A DNA stretch of 64,000 bases from RGIG1927 sp045546275 (GTDB lineage: Bacteria > Bacillota > Clostridia > UMGS1883): the NCBI GenBank assembly GCA_045546275.1, contig JAZQCM010000014.1, forward strand, positions 124,001 to 188,000, in the 5' to 3' direction. The position numbers and the translations under genes are program-made. The notes beneath the pieces are model-generated. The model ran no database searches. It was not told the origin of the DNA and saw only the letters and a program-made list of their open reading frames with translations. Positions 8,111 through 16,290 of the stretch are shown in pieces (position 1 is the stretch's first letter; the number at the start of each line of letters is the position of its first letter).

Positions 8111-10258
8111 ATGGACGCTATTACAAAAAGCTTATGTCTGGAGTTTAATATTAAAGAGGAGCATGGCGAAAACGTGGTAAAGCTTTTGGACGAAGGGAAC
8201 ACAATTCCCTTTATTGCCCGCTACCGCAAGGAGTTAACAGGTGCAATGGACGACCAGGTGCTTAGAAAATTTGCCGACAAATTAGAAGCACTGCGTGCCT
8301 TAGAGGAAAGAAAGGCTGACGTTATCCGCCTTATTGATGAGCAGGGCAAGCTCACCGACGAAATAAAAGCACAGATTGAAAACGCAAAAACAATTACCGA
8401 GGTTGACGATATTTACCGTCCCTTCCGCCCCAAGAGAAGAACAAGAGCCACCATTGCAAAGGAAAAAGGCCTTGAACCCTTGGCAAATGCAATTTTCCTG
8501 CAGCTTAATACCTTTGACCCCTATAAGGAGGCTGAAAAATACATAGATGCCGAAAAGGGAGTTGAAAGTGTTGACGATGCGCTCCAGGGTGCAAGAGATA
8601 TTATTGCGGAAATTATTTCCGACGATGCGGAAAACAGAAAAAAGGTAAGAGCAAAAACCTATGTTACTGCACTTATTACTTCCACCAAAAAGGAAGAAAA
8701 CCCCGTTTATGAAATGTATTACGAATTCTCTGAAAAGGTTAATAAAGTGGCAAACCACCGCATACTTGCCCTTGACCGTGGCGAAAAGGAAGGGGTTCTT
8801 TCCGTAAAAATTGATGCTGAGGAAGAGGTTTTGTTTGAGGTTTTAGCCTCAACCTTTATTAATAAAGACGGTGGCGATAGTAGCTTAATTGTCCGCGAAG
8901 CAATGGAGGATAGCTACAAAAGGCTTATTGCACCTTCTATCGATACCGAAATACGAAACATTTTAACCGAGCGTGCGCAGGAATCGGCAATTGATTTGTT
9001 CAGTGTTAACTTGAAAAATCTTCTCATGTCGCCTCCTGTTAAGGGCAGAATTGTGCTTGGTGTTGACCCAGGCTACAGAACAGGCTGTAAATTAGCTGTT
9101 GTAGACTCAACAGGCAAGGTTTTAGAAACTGGTGTTGGCTATTTCACACTTCCCAATCACGATAAGGACAAGGCTAAGGCCCTTGTTTCACGAATGATTA
9201 AAAAGTGGGGAGTTAACGTTGTTTCCATTGGTAACGGTACTGCAACAGGGGAAAGTGAAGAATTTATTGCCGATTTAATAGGCGAATTTGAAGGCAAGGT
9301 TAAATATATGGTGGTAAGCGAGGCAGGTGCATCGGTTTACAGTGCATCAAAGCTTGCAGCGGAAGAATTCCCCGAATTTGACGTTGCACTTCGTAGTGCA
9401 GTAAGTATTGCACGAAGATTGCAGGACCCTCTTTCCGAGCTTGTTAAAATCGACCCCAAGAGCATTGGTGTTGGTCAGTACCAGCACGACTGTAACCAGA
9501 AAAGGCTTTCAAGCGCTCTTGACGGCGTTGTGGAGGACTGCGTTAACCGTGTGGGCGTTGATCTGAACACTGCATCAGTTTCCCTCTTAGAGCACGTTTC
9601 AGGGGTAAATTCCACAATTGCAAAGAACATTGTAAAGTATCGTGAAGAAAACGGTGCATTTAAAAAGCGTCGTGAATTGTTAAAGGTTACAAAGCTTGGC
9701 GAAAAAACTTTCTTGCAGTGTGCAGGCTTTATGCGCATAAGCGAGGGCGACGAAATTTTTGACAACACAAGCGTTCACCCTGAAAGCTACGAAGCTGCAA
9801 AGGACATGCTCACTCTTTGCGGCTACACAAAGGACGATGTTAAAAAAGGTACCCTGGACGGCTTTAAAAATGCCCTTTCAAAGGCTGATTTAAAGAGTAT
9901 TTTGGAAAAGTACAACATTGGTATGGAAACTGTTACCGACATTGCCGACACCCTTTTAAAGCCCGGCAGAGATGTCCGTGACGAATTACCAAAGCCATTA
10001 CTCCGTACAGGCGCAATAAGCATTGAAAGCTTAAAGGAAGGCATGGTTATTGAAGGCACTGTGCGAAACGTTATCGACTTTGGCGCATTTGTTGACATTG
10101 GTGTTCATCAGGACGGCTTGGTGCACATTTCAAAAATCTGCGACAAGTTCATAAAGCATCCCACAGAAGTACTTAGCGTAGGTGATGTGGTAAAGGTTAA
10201 GGTTATTCAAGTTGACGTTGCAAAAAAGAGAATTTCACTTTCCATGCGTGATGTATAA
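8111..10258 (+). CDS. tex: Tex family RNA-binding transcription accessory protein
   Basis: Tex binds nucleic acid and influences transcription; its exact role is unsettled. Domains in order are an N-terminal helical Tex region, a YqgF-like RNase H fold starting at RIVLGVDPGYRTGCKLAVV (about residues 315-440), a helix-hairpin-helix region around HVSGVNSTIAKNIV (about 490-560), and a C-terminal S1 domain from EGTVRNVIDFGAFVDIG to the end. The ATG chosen follows GAGGAG and gives 715 residues, normal for the family. The frame is also open upstream through the preceding terminator, but no ribosome binding site supports a start there. It is monocistronic and convergent with trxB. Confidence 0.95.
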   Translation: MDAITKSLCLEFNIKEEHGENVVKLLDEGNTIPFIARYRKELTGAMDDQVLRKFADKLEALRALEERKADVIRLIDEQGKLTDEIKAQIENAKTITEVDDIYRPFRPKRRTRATIAKEKGLEPLANAIFLQLNTFDPYKEAEKYIDAEKGVESVDDALQGARDIIAEIISDDAENRKKVRAKTYVTALITSTKKEENPVYEMYYEFSEKVNKVANHRILALDRGEKEGVLSVKIDAEEEVLFEVLASTFINKDGGDSSLIVREAMEDSYKRLIAPSIDTEIRNILTERAQESAIDLFSVNLKNLLMSPPVKGRIVLGVDPGYRTGCKLAVVDSTGKVLETGVGYFTLPNHDKDKAKALVSRMIKKWGVNVVSIGNGTATGESEEFIADLIGEFEGKVKYMVVSEAGASVYSASKLAAEEFPEFDVALRSAVSIARRLQDPLSELVKIDPKSIGVGQYQHDCNQKRLSSALDGVVEDCVNRVGVDLNTASVSLLEHVSGVNSTIAKNIVKYREENGAFKKRRELLKVTKLGEKTFLQCAGFMRISEGDEIFDNTSVHPESYEAAKDMLTLCGYTKDDVKKGTLDGFKNALSKADLKSILEKYNIGMETVTDIADTLLKPGRDVRDELPKPLLRTGAISIESLKEGMVIEGTVRNVIDFGAFVDIGVHQDGLVHISKICDKFIKHPTEVLSVGDVVKVKVIQVDVAKKRISLSMRDV

Positions 10259-10261
10259 TAA

Positions 10262-10292
10262 AAAAACGGAACAGATTATCTGTTCCGTTTTT
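10262..10292. terminator. Bidirectional terminator between tex and trxB
   Basis: CGGAACAG and CTGTTCCG form the stem, with A-run and T-run flanks that work on both strands. It lies between the convergent stops of tex and trxB. Confidence 0.88.
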
Positions 10293-10294
10293 CG

Positions 10295-11200
10295 TTACAA
10301 TGTTTTAATGTAATCAACTGCACTTAAGGCTGCGATTGCGCCGTCACTTACGGCTGTTGCAACCTGGCGTATTTTTTTGCTTCGGCAGTCGCCTGCAACA
10401 AATATGCCTTTAATGTTAGTATCGCATTTTTCGTCTGATGCAACATATCCCCATTGGTTAAGAGCAATAAGATCTTTAAATGCCTCGTTCTGAGGAATAA
10501 GACCAATGGCGGTAAACATGCCGTCAAGGGCAATTTCCTGCGTAAAATCACCTGTTTTAATGCGGATGCCCGTCAATTCTCCGTCACCTAAAAGTGCATC
10601 CACAACGCTTCCTGTAATGGGGGTTATATTTTCGGCTTTTTCCATTTGCTCAATAAGCTTTTCTTCCCCTGTGAAATAGTCAAGGTTTTGTATTAAATAA
10701 ACCTTGTTACTTGTTTCCGACAATAAAATTGCCTCCTGAAGTGCGCTGTTGCCGCCACCAATGACAGCAACGGTTTTGTCCTTATAAAAAGCACCGTCAC
10801 AAACTGCACAGAAGGAAATGCCGTTACCGATAAAGTCTTCTTCTTTATCAAGACCTAACAGGCGGTGTGTTGTGCCTGTGGCAATAATAACAGCCTTTGC
10901 GTAAAAATCGCCCTCGTCGGTAACAACCTTTTTAACATCGCCCTCTTCAATTTTCAGCGCTTCAATGCATTCCACTTCAGCACCCAATTCCATTGCCTGC
11001 TCCATAAGCTTTTCGGCAAATTCATTACCCGAAACAGAAATAAATCCGGGAATGTTTTCAACCTTGGGGGAGGAGGTTATCTGACCGCCAAAGGTGCCCT
11101 TTTCCATAACAAGGGTGGTTTTGTTGGCACGCCTTGCATAAATTGCGGCAGTGAGCCCTGCAGGACCGCCACCAATAATTATAATATCGTAAATATTCAT
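10295..11200 (-). CDS. trxB: Thioredoxin reductase
   Basis: This flavoprotein transfers electrons from NAD(P)H to thioredoxin-fold proteins. It has an N-terminal FAD-binding GGGPAGLTAA, the redox pair C131-A-V-C134 followed by DG, a second dinucleotide loop GGGNSALQEA, and the C-terminal GIFVAGDC motif. It is 301 residues, normal for low-molecular-weight TrxB. AAGAAAGG precedes the ATG. It lies 59 bases downstream of nrdD on the same strand, with a hairpin between them. NrdD ends in a thioredoxin-like domain with a CPNC pair, so this reductase is the natural candidate to recycle that domain; this is inference from proximity. Some members of the family are ferredoxin-dependent and the sequence alone does not settle the electron donor. 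Confidence 0.94.
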   Translation of the reverse strand: MNIYDIIIIGGGPAGLTAAIYARRANKTTLVMEKGTFGGQITSSPKVENIPGFISVSGNEFAEKLMEQAMELGAEVECIEALKIEEGDVKKVVTDEGDFYAKAVIIATGTTHRLLGLDKEEDFIGNGISFCAVCDGAFYKDKTVAVIGGGNSALQEAILLSETSNKVYLIQNLDYFTGEEKLIEQMEKAENITPITGSVVDALLGDGELTGIRIKTGDFTQEIALDGMFTAIGLIPQNEAFKDLIALNQWGYVASDEKCDTNIKGIFVAGDCRSKKIRQVATAVSDGAIAALSAVDYIKTL

Positions 11201-11220
11201 AGCTTTACCTTTCTTAATGA

Positions 11221-11254
11221 AAAAGACCGGTCGGGACAGCCCGTCCGGTCTTTG
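11221..11254 (-). terminator. Hairpin after nrdD, probable partial terminator
   Basis: AAAGACCGG pairs with CCGGTCTTT, with an inner CGGG/CCCG stem and an ACAG loop. On the minus strand the stem ends in a short T-run only, so read-through into trxB is likely. Confidence 0.65.
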
Positions 11255-11259
11255 TTGTT

Positions 11260-13623
11260 TTATGCCTTCAAGAATTTCTTAATATCGGAAACACCTGCAT
11301 ACTTTTGTGCAACACCGTTTGTAACAACAACCAATGTGGGAGCCTGCTTAATTTCAAGCTCTGTAACAAGCTCCTTGTTTTCATCAGCCAAGAACTTTGT
11401 GTACAAAATACCTGCTTTATCCAAGAGTGCACAGGCAATCTTACAGTTGGGGCATGTAGCTGTTGTGAAAATGTAGTAGCCGTCTGCCATTTCAACTGAA
11501 GCTTCCTTTTCTTCGCAAACCTCACACACAGCTTCCTTTGCCTTTAACTTAGAGTTTGCAACATCGTAAACCTTTCTTTCCTTATATTCCTGGGTCTTAC
11601 CATCGTTCCAGTTCTGAACAGGGCGGTAGTAGCCTGTAATACGGCTGTAAACCTCAGTTTCGCCACCGCAGTGAGGACATGTGAACTGTTCACCGGGAAG
11701 ATAGCCATGGTCCTTACAAATGGAATATGTGGGAGAAAGTGTGTAGTAGGGAAGACGATAGTTTTCAGCAATCTTCTTAACAAGATTTGCAGCAGCCTGC
11801 CAGTCGGGCAATTTTTCGCCTAAGAATGCATGGAACACTGTACCTGATGTGTAAAGTGTCTGCAGTTCGTCCTGTACGTCAAGTGCTGTGAAAATGTCTT
11901 CTGTATATCCAACGGGAAGGTGAGAAGAGTTGGTGTAGTAGGGTGTGCCGTCCTTTTCACCTGCTGTAATAATGTCGGGATAGTGCTTCAAATCGTGCTT
12001 TGCAAGTCGATATGCTGTGGATTCAGCGGGAGTTGCTTCAAGGTTGTACAAATCACCGTATTCAACCTGGTAGTCGGAGAGACGCTCTCTCATGTGGTTC
12101 AATACATCCTTTGCAAACTGCTGAGTCTTTTCTTCTGTAAGGTCAGCACGAATCCAGTTTGCGTTAAGACCTGCTTCGTTCATACCAACTAAACCGATTG
12201 TGGAGAAGTGGTTGTTAAAGGTGCCTAAGTAGCGCTTTGTGTAAGGATAAAGACCCGAGTCAAGAAGCTTGCTGATAACAGTTCTCTTAACCTTAAGAGA
12301 ACGTGCGGCAACGTCCATCATGTGGTCCAATCTTTCGTAAAAGTCCTTTTCGTCCTTTGCAAGGTAGGCAATTCTGGGAATGTTAATTGTAACAACACCA
12401 ACACTACCTGTGGATTCACCGCTACCAAAGTAGCCGCCGGACTTCTTTCTGAGCTCACGAAGGTCAAGACGAAGTCTGCAGCACATACTTCTTACATCGC
12501 TGGGCTCCATGTCGGAGTTAATGTAGTTGGAGAAGTAGGGAGTACCATACTTACTTGTCATTTCAAACAACAAGCGGTTGTTTTCTGTGTCGGACCAGTC
12601 AAAGTCCTTTGTAATTGAATATGTAGGAATAGGATACTGGAAGCCACGGCCGTTAGCATCACCGTCAATCATAATTTCGATGAAGGCTTTATTAACCATG
12701 TCCATTTCCTTCTGACAATCCTTGTACTTAAAGTCAACCTCTTTGCCGCCGATAATACAGTTTAATTCCGCAAGGTCATTGGGAACAACCCAGTCAAGGG
12801 TAATGTTTGTAAAGGGTGACTGTGTACCCCAACGGGAGGGTGTGTTAACACCGTAAATAAAGGATTCAATGCACTTTTTAACCTGTTCATAGGAAAGGTT
12901 GTCCACCTTTACAAAGGGCGCAAGGTATGTGTCGAAGGAACTAAATGCCTGAGCGCCTGCCCATTCATTCTGCATAATACCCAAAAAGTTTACCATCTGG
13001 TTGCAAAGTGTTGCAAGATGGCTTGCAGGGGAGGATGTAATCTTACCGGGAACACCGCCCAAGCCTTCCTGAATAAGCTGCTTTAAGGACCAACCTGCAC
13101 AGTAGCCTGTGAGCATGGACAAGTCATGAATGTGAATGTCGGCATTTCTGTGAGCGTTAGCTATTTCGTCGTCATAAATTTCGCTGAGCCAGTAGTTGGC
13201 ACTGATTGCGCCTGAGTTAGAAAGGATAAGACCACCTACAGAATATGTAACAGTGGAGTTTTCCTTAACTCGCCAGTCGTTAATCTGAAGATAGTTGTCA
13301 ACAATTGCCTTGTAGTCAACCATTGTAGCGTTAAGGTTACGGATTTTTTCGCGCTGACGACGGTAAATGATGTATGCCTTTGCAACGTCATCATAGTCCG
13401 CCTTAATAAGAACAGATTCAACACTGTCCTGAATGTCTTCCACGCCAATGTTACCGTCCTTGATTTTGGGCTCAAATTCGGCAGTAACCTTTAATGCCAA
13501 AAAGTCAATAATGTCAGGATTGTACTGACGGTTGCAGGCATCAAACGCCTGCGTGATAGCCTGAGAGATCTTGGAAAGGTCAAAGGAAACCATTTTTCCG
13601 TCTCTTTTTAAAACGTTATACAT
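11260..13623 (-). CDS. nrdD: Anaerobic (class III) ribonucleoside-triphosphate reductase with C-terminal thioredoxin-like domain
   Basis: NrdD reduces ribonucleoside triphosphates to deoxynucleotides without oxygen, using a glycyl radical installed by NrdG. The N-terminus (about residues 1-90) is an ATP-cone, beginning MYNVLKRDGKMVSFDL. The catalytic barrel includes the finger-loop region SMCCRLRLDLREL. Near the end come a four-Cys zinc site (CKDH...CPHCGG) and the glycyl-radical loop RITGYYRPVQNWN with the radical glycine at about G664. The protein then continues for about 100 residues into a thioredoxin/glutaredoxin-like domain with a CPNCK motif (C724, C727), giving 787 residues. The fusion suggests the reductant is delivered in cis by a dithiol. 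nrdG lies directly upstream and trxB downstream. A consensus promoter with NrdR boxes stands in front. Confidence 0.96.
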   Translation of the reverse strand: MYNVLKRDGKMVSFDLSKISQAITQAFDACNRQYNPDIIDFLALKVTAEFEPKIKDGNIGVEDIQDSVESVLIKADYDDVAKAYIIYRRQREKIRNLNATMVDYKAIVDNYLQINDWRVKENSTVTYSVGGLILSNSGAISANYWLSEIYDDEIANAHRNADIHIHDLSMLTGYCAGWSLKQLIQEGLGGVPGKITSSPASHLATLCNQMVNFLGIMQNEWAGAQAFSSFDTYLAPFVKVDNLSYEQVKKCIESFIYGVNTPSRWGTQSPFTNITLDWVVPNDLAELNCIIGGKEVDFKYKDCQKEMDMVNKAFIEIMIDGDANGRGFQYPIPTYSITKDFDWSDTENNRLLFEMTSKYGTPYFSNYINSDMEPSDVRSMCCRLRLDLRELRKKSGGYFGSGESTGSVGVVTINIPRIAYLAKDEKDFYERLDHMMDVAARSLKVKRTVISKLLDSGLYPYTKRYLGTFNNHFSTIGLVGMNEAGLNANWIRADLTEEKTQQFAKDVLNHMRERLSDYQVEYGDLYNLEATPAESTAYRLAKHDLKHYPDIITAGEKDGTPYYTNSSHLPVGYTEDIFTALDVQDELQTLYTSGTVFHAFLGEKLPDWQAAANLVKKIAENYRLPYYTLSPTYSICKDHGYLPGEQFTCPHCGGETEVYSRITGYYRPVQNWNDGKTQEYKERKVYDVANSKLKAKEAVCEVCEEKEASVEMADGYYIFTTATCPNCKIACALLDKAGILYTKFLADENKELVTELEIKQAPTLVVVTNGVAQKYAGVSDIKKFLKA

Positions 13624-13658
13624 ATATTCATTCTCCCTCTATATCTGAAATCGACCTC

Positions 13659-13687
13659 ATTATATCGCACATTTGGTGCTTTGTCAA
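13659..13687 (-). promoter_or_regulatory. Sigma-A promoter of nrdD
   Basis: On the minus strand, full consensus TTGACA and TATAAT are separated by 17 bases in the 92-base gap between nrdG and nrdD. nrdD can therefore be transcribed apart from nrdG. Confidence 0.9.
13664..13679 (-). promoter_or_regulatory. Degenerate second NrdR box
   Basis: GCACCAAATGTGCGAT (minus strand) matches about 9 of 16 positions of the NrdR box consensus and lies 16 bases from the strong box. That is the usual spacing of paired NrdR sites. It overlaps the promoter spacer. Confidence 0.45.
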
Positions 13688-13695
13688 CACGAAAA

Positions 13696-13711
13696 ACACA
13701 ATATATTGTTG
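13696..13711 (-). promoter_or_regulatory. NrdR box
   Basis: CAACAATATATTGTGT (minus strand) matches the NrdR consensus core CWATATATWG with its GTGT flank. It lies just upstream of the -35 box of nrdD. NrdR is the zinc-finger/ATP-cone repressor of ribonucleotide reductase genes; its own gene is not in this window. Confidence 0.8.
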
Positions 13712-13715
13712 AATT

Positions 13716-14399
13716 TTATCTGAAATTTGAATATTTGGTGTATAAAGAGGCAATTTTGGTCATATTCTGGAGCATTTCTTCACTTACGGGGGAAAGATTA
13801 TTTCCGATAATATTACCCGAATCAAGAAAATTCTGAATAAAATACTTTTCAGCACCCTTAATTCTCTTTGCTATTTTTTCAATATCGCAAGCTGTGTGAA
13901 GCTGGCTACATACAGTGGTGCGGAATTCGTAGGGGATGTTGCCTTCGAGCAAAAAGTCAATGCTTTCTTCAATTTTTGACAAATCAATGTTTTCGCAGCC
14001 TGAGGTCATCGGATATTTTTCAAAGGAATTTTTAATGTCCATTGCAACATAGTCAATGAGCTTTTTTTCATAAAGGTCTTTAAGCTTTTGGGGAAAAGAG
14101 CCGTTAGTGTCAAGCTTTACCTTGTAGCCTAAAGCTTTTACCTTCAAAAGAAAATCCTCAAGAGGGTGAAGCAGAGGTTCGCCGCCTGTTATGCACACGC
14201 CTTCTAAAATTCCCTGTCGTTTTTTTAAAAAGGCAAGAATTTCCTCCTCGGAAAAGCTTGCCGCCTCGTTGGGCTTATTTACCAAAGGTGCGTTGTGGCA
14301 AAAAGGACATGTAAAATTGCAACCCTTTGTAAAAAGAGTGCAGGCAACCTTGCCCGGAAAATCAAGAAGAGTTAATTTTTGGAAACCGCCGAAAATCAT
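13716..14399 (-). CDS. nrdG: Anaerobic ribonucleotide reductase activating protein (radical SAM)
   Basis: NrdG uses S-adenosylmethionine and a [4Fe-4S] cluster to generate the glycyl radical on NrdD. The cluster ligands are C27, C31 and C34 in GCNFTCPFCHN, followed by the SAM-contact GGEPLL motif. At 227 residues it is of the longer YjjW/NrdG-like type found in Clostridia. GGAGG sits 6 bases before the ATG. Its stop lies 5 bases from the strong NrdR box of nrdD, so the two genes are adjacent but nrdD has its own promoter. A TATAAT at 14429-14434 (minus strand) could be the -10 box of nrdG, though I see no good -35. Confidence 0.93.
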   Translation of the reverse strand: MIFGGFQKLTLLDFPGKVACTLFTKGCNFTCPFCHNAPLVNKPNEAASFSEEEILAFLKKRQGILEGVCITGGEPLLHPLEDFLLKVKALGYKVKLDTNGSFPQKLKDLYEKKLIDYVAMDIKNSFEKYPMTSGCENIDLSKIEESIDFLLEGNIPYEFRTTVCSQLHTACDIEKIAKRIKGAEKYFIQNFLDSGNIIGNNLSPVSEEMLQNMTKIASLYTKYSNFR

Positions 14400-14439
14400 A
14401 CAAGAACCTCCTTTGTGGAAACCTTCCTATTATAAGTAT

Positions 14440-14469
14440 AAAATAAAAGGCTTGCACAAGCAAGCCTTT
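14440..14469 (-). terminator. Intrinsic terminator after the phosphoglucomutase gene
   Basis: AAAGGCTTGC and GCAAGCCTTT pair around a 4-base loop, and the minus strand runs on into TTTTATTTTAT. It lies immediately after the phosphoglucomutase stop. Confidence 0.9.
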
Positions 14470-14474
14470 CTTTA

Positions 14475-16142
14475 TTAAACCTCAGGTTCAAATTCTTTTC
14501 TTATTGCTTCTAATTTTTCGGGAATAAGGGAAGCGTCCTTTGCAACAATGGAGTAGTAGAACTTACACTTGGGTTCTGTGCCCGAAGGACGGATTGCAAC
14601 CCATGTTCCATCTTCCAAAATGTACTTTAACACGTTGCTCTTGGGGAAGCCCTGTGCAACCATTTCAGCAGATGCAAAGTCCTGTATTTCGGAAACCTTA
14701 ATGCCCAAAACTTCCTTTTTGGGGTTCTGACGAAGGTCGGAAAGAATTTTCTTAATTCTTTCGGCACCGTCTTCACCGGGAAGCTTAATGCTTACAAGGT
14801 GGTCCTTGTAGTAGCCGAACTCATTGTAAATGTCCAAAAGAACATCATAAAGAGTTTTGCCCTGCTCCTTGTAAAAAGCTGCTGCCTCGCAAAGCATGAG
14901 TGAGGACTGAACAGCATCCTTATCACGTACAAACTCAGCAATAAGATAACCATAGCTTTCTTCATAGCCGAAGAGGAAGGGCTTTTGGTCAGAATGCTTG
15001 TGAATGTGAATTTTATCACCAATAAACTTAAAGCCTGTAAGGGTTTTTTCAACGCCTACACCGTACTTTTCAGCAACACGGTCGCCAAGGTCACTTGTTA
15101 CAACAGTGTTGAAAATAAGTCCGTTTTCGGGAAGAGTGCCCTGTGCCTTTTTCTGGCTTAAAATGTACTGAAGAAGAACCGCACCGCCCTGGTTTCCTGT
15201 CATAAGAATGTATTCGCCGTCCTGCTTTACCGCAACGCCCAATCTGTCGCAGTCAGGGTCAGTTGTAATAATAATGTCGGCGTCAACCTCTTTAGCCTTT
15301 TTAATGCTCAATTCATATGCCAGGGGGCTTTCGGGGTTGGGGCTCTTTGTGTTTGAAAATTCAGTATCGGGTTCGCACTGCTCGTAAACAGGTACAACGT
15401 TGTAGCCAAGGTCAGTAAGCACACGTCTTACGGGAACGTTACCTGTGCCGTGCTGGGGGGAGTAAACAACCTTAAGGTTTTCCTTGTTAACATCGGGGTT
15501 AACCTGGATTGTTTTAACTGCTTCGTAGTAAGGTTCGTCAACTTCCTTGCCGATAATCTTAATAAGGCTGCCTGCTTCCTTTAAGGAAAGGCAGGGAACA
15601 GAAAGCTCATCTGTAATTCTGTTTACGCAGATTGTAACCTTGTCGGAATATTCGGGAGTGAGCTGACAACCGTGGGAATCATAAATTTTAAAGCCGTTGT
15701 ACTCGGGAGGATTGTGGCTTGCTGTAATAACAACACCTGCAAAGCAGTCAAGATGCCTTACCGCAAAGCTCAGCTCGGGAGTGGGACGAAGGGATTCGAA
15801 AAGATAGCTCTTAATATCGTTTGCGGCAAAAACACCTGCTGTTGCCACAGCCAATTCGTAGCTCATACGGCGGTTGTCGTATGCAATAACAACACCACGG
15901 CGTACTTCACGGAACTCATGGCTCATAAGATAATCAGCATAGCCCTGAGCCGCTTTTCTTACTGTATAAACGTTAATTCTGTTTGTACCGGGTCCTATAA
16001 TACCACGAAGACCTGCAGTACCAAACTCCATATCTTTATAAAATGCGTCGTGAATTTCACTTTCGCTCATCTTAAGAAGCTCTTTTTTGGTAGCTTCATC
16101 AAGATTTTCAGAATTTAACCATCTTTCATAATTTGCGTTCAT
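14475..16142 (-). CDS. pgcA: Phosphoglucomutase / phosphomannomutase (alpha-D-phosphohexomutase)
   Basis: The enzyme interconverts glucose-1-phosphate and glucose-6-phosphate and so links GlgP and GlgC to glycolysis. The phosphoserine loop ITASHNP puts the catalytic serine at S142. The magnesium loop TTDPDCDRLG, the sugar-binding GYEESYGYL and the phosphate-binding RPSGTEPK motif follow in the family order. The ATG chosen lies 7 bases after GGAGAG and gives 555 residues; upstream in-frame starts would overlap the Shine-Dalgarno or the leader hairpin. It is monocistronic, with a promoter at 16209-16237 and a terminator after it. Substrate preference between glucose and mannose phosphates cannot be told from motifs alone, but the nearby glycogen genes favour glucose. 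Confidence 0.94.
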   Translation of the reverse strand: MNANYERWLNSENLDEATKKELLKMSESEIHDAFYKDMEFGTAGLRGIIGPGTNRINVYTVRKAAQGYADYLMSHEFREVRRGVVIAYDNRRMSYELAVATAGVFAANDIKSYLFESLRPTPELSFAVRHLDCFAGVVITASHNPPEYNGFKIYDSHGCQLTPEYSDKVTICVNRITDELSVPCLSLKEAGSLIKIIGKEVDEPYYEAVKTIQVNPDVNKENLKVVYSPQHGTGNVPVRRVLTDLGYNVVPVYEQCEPDTEFSNTKSPNPESPLAYELSIKKAKEVDADIIITTDPDCDRLGVAVKQDGEYILMTGNQGGAVLLQYILSQKKAQGTLPENGLIFNTVVTSDLGDRVAEKYGVGVEKTLTGFKFIGDKIHIHKHSDQKPFLFGYEESYGYLIAEFVRDKDAVQSSLMLCEAAAFYKEQGKTLYDVLLDIYNEFGYYKDHLVSIKLPGEDGAERIKKILSDLRQNPKKEVLGIKVSEIQDFASAEMVAQGFPKSNVLKYILEDGTWVAIRPSGTEPKCKFYYSIVAKDASLIPEKLEAIRKEFEPEV

Positions 16143-16178
16143 AATGAATCTCTCCATATCGAAAAAGTGTATTGCTGT

Positions 16179-16200
16179 AGTGTTTTGTCGAAAAAACACT
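16179..16200 (-). promoter_or_regulatory. 5'-terminal hairpin of the phosphoglucomutase transcript
   Basis: AGTGTTTT and AAAACACT pair around a 6-base loop. The predicted transcription start on the minus strand is about 2 bases away, so the mRNA would begin with this stem, as seen for glgP. Confidence 0.5.
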
Positions 16201-16208
16201 TAGCACAA

Positions 16209-16237
16209 ATTATACAACTAAATCAAATAAAAATCAA
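16209..16237 (-). promoter_or_regulatory. Sigma-A promoter of the phosphoglucomutase gene
   Basis: On the minus strand TTGATT and TATAAT are 17 bases apart, upstream of the leader hairpin and the GGAGAG site. Confidence 0.8.
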
Positions 16238-16290
16238 GCATTTTATTACATTTGTGTAAAAAATAACCTATAGAAATTTTTCACCTTAAT

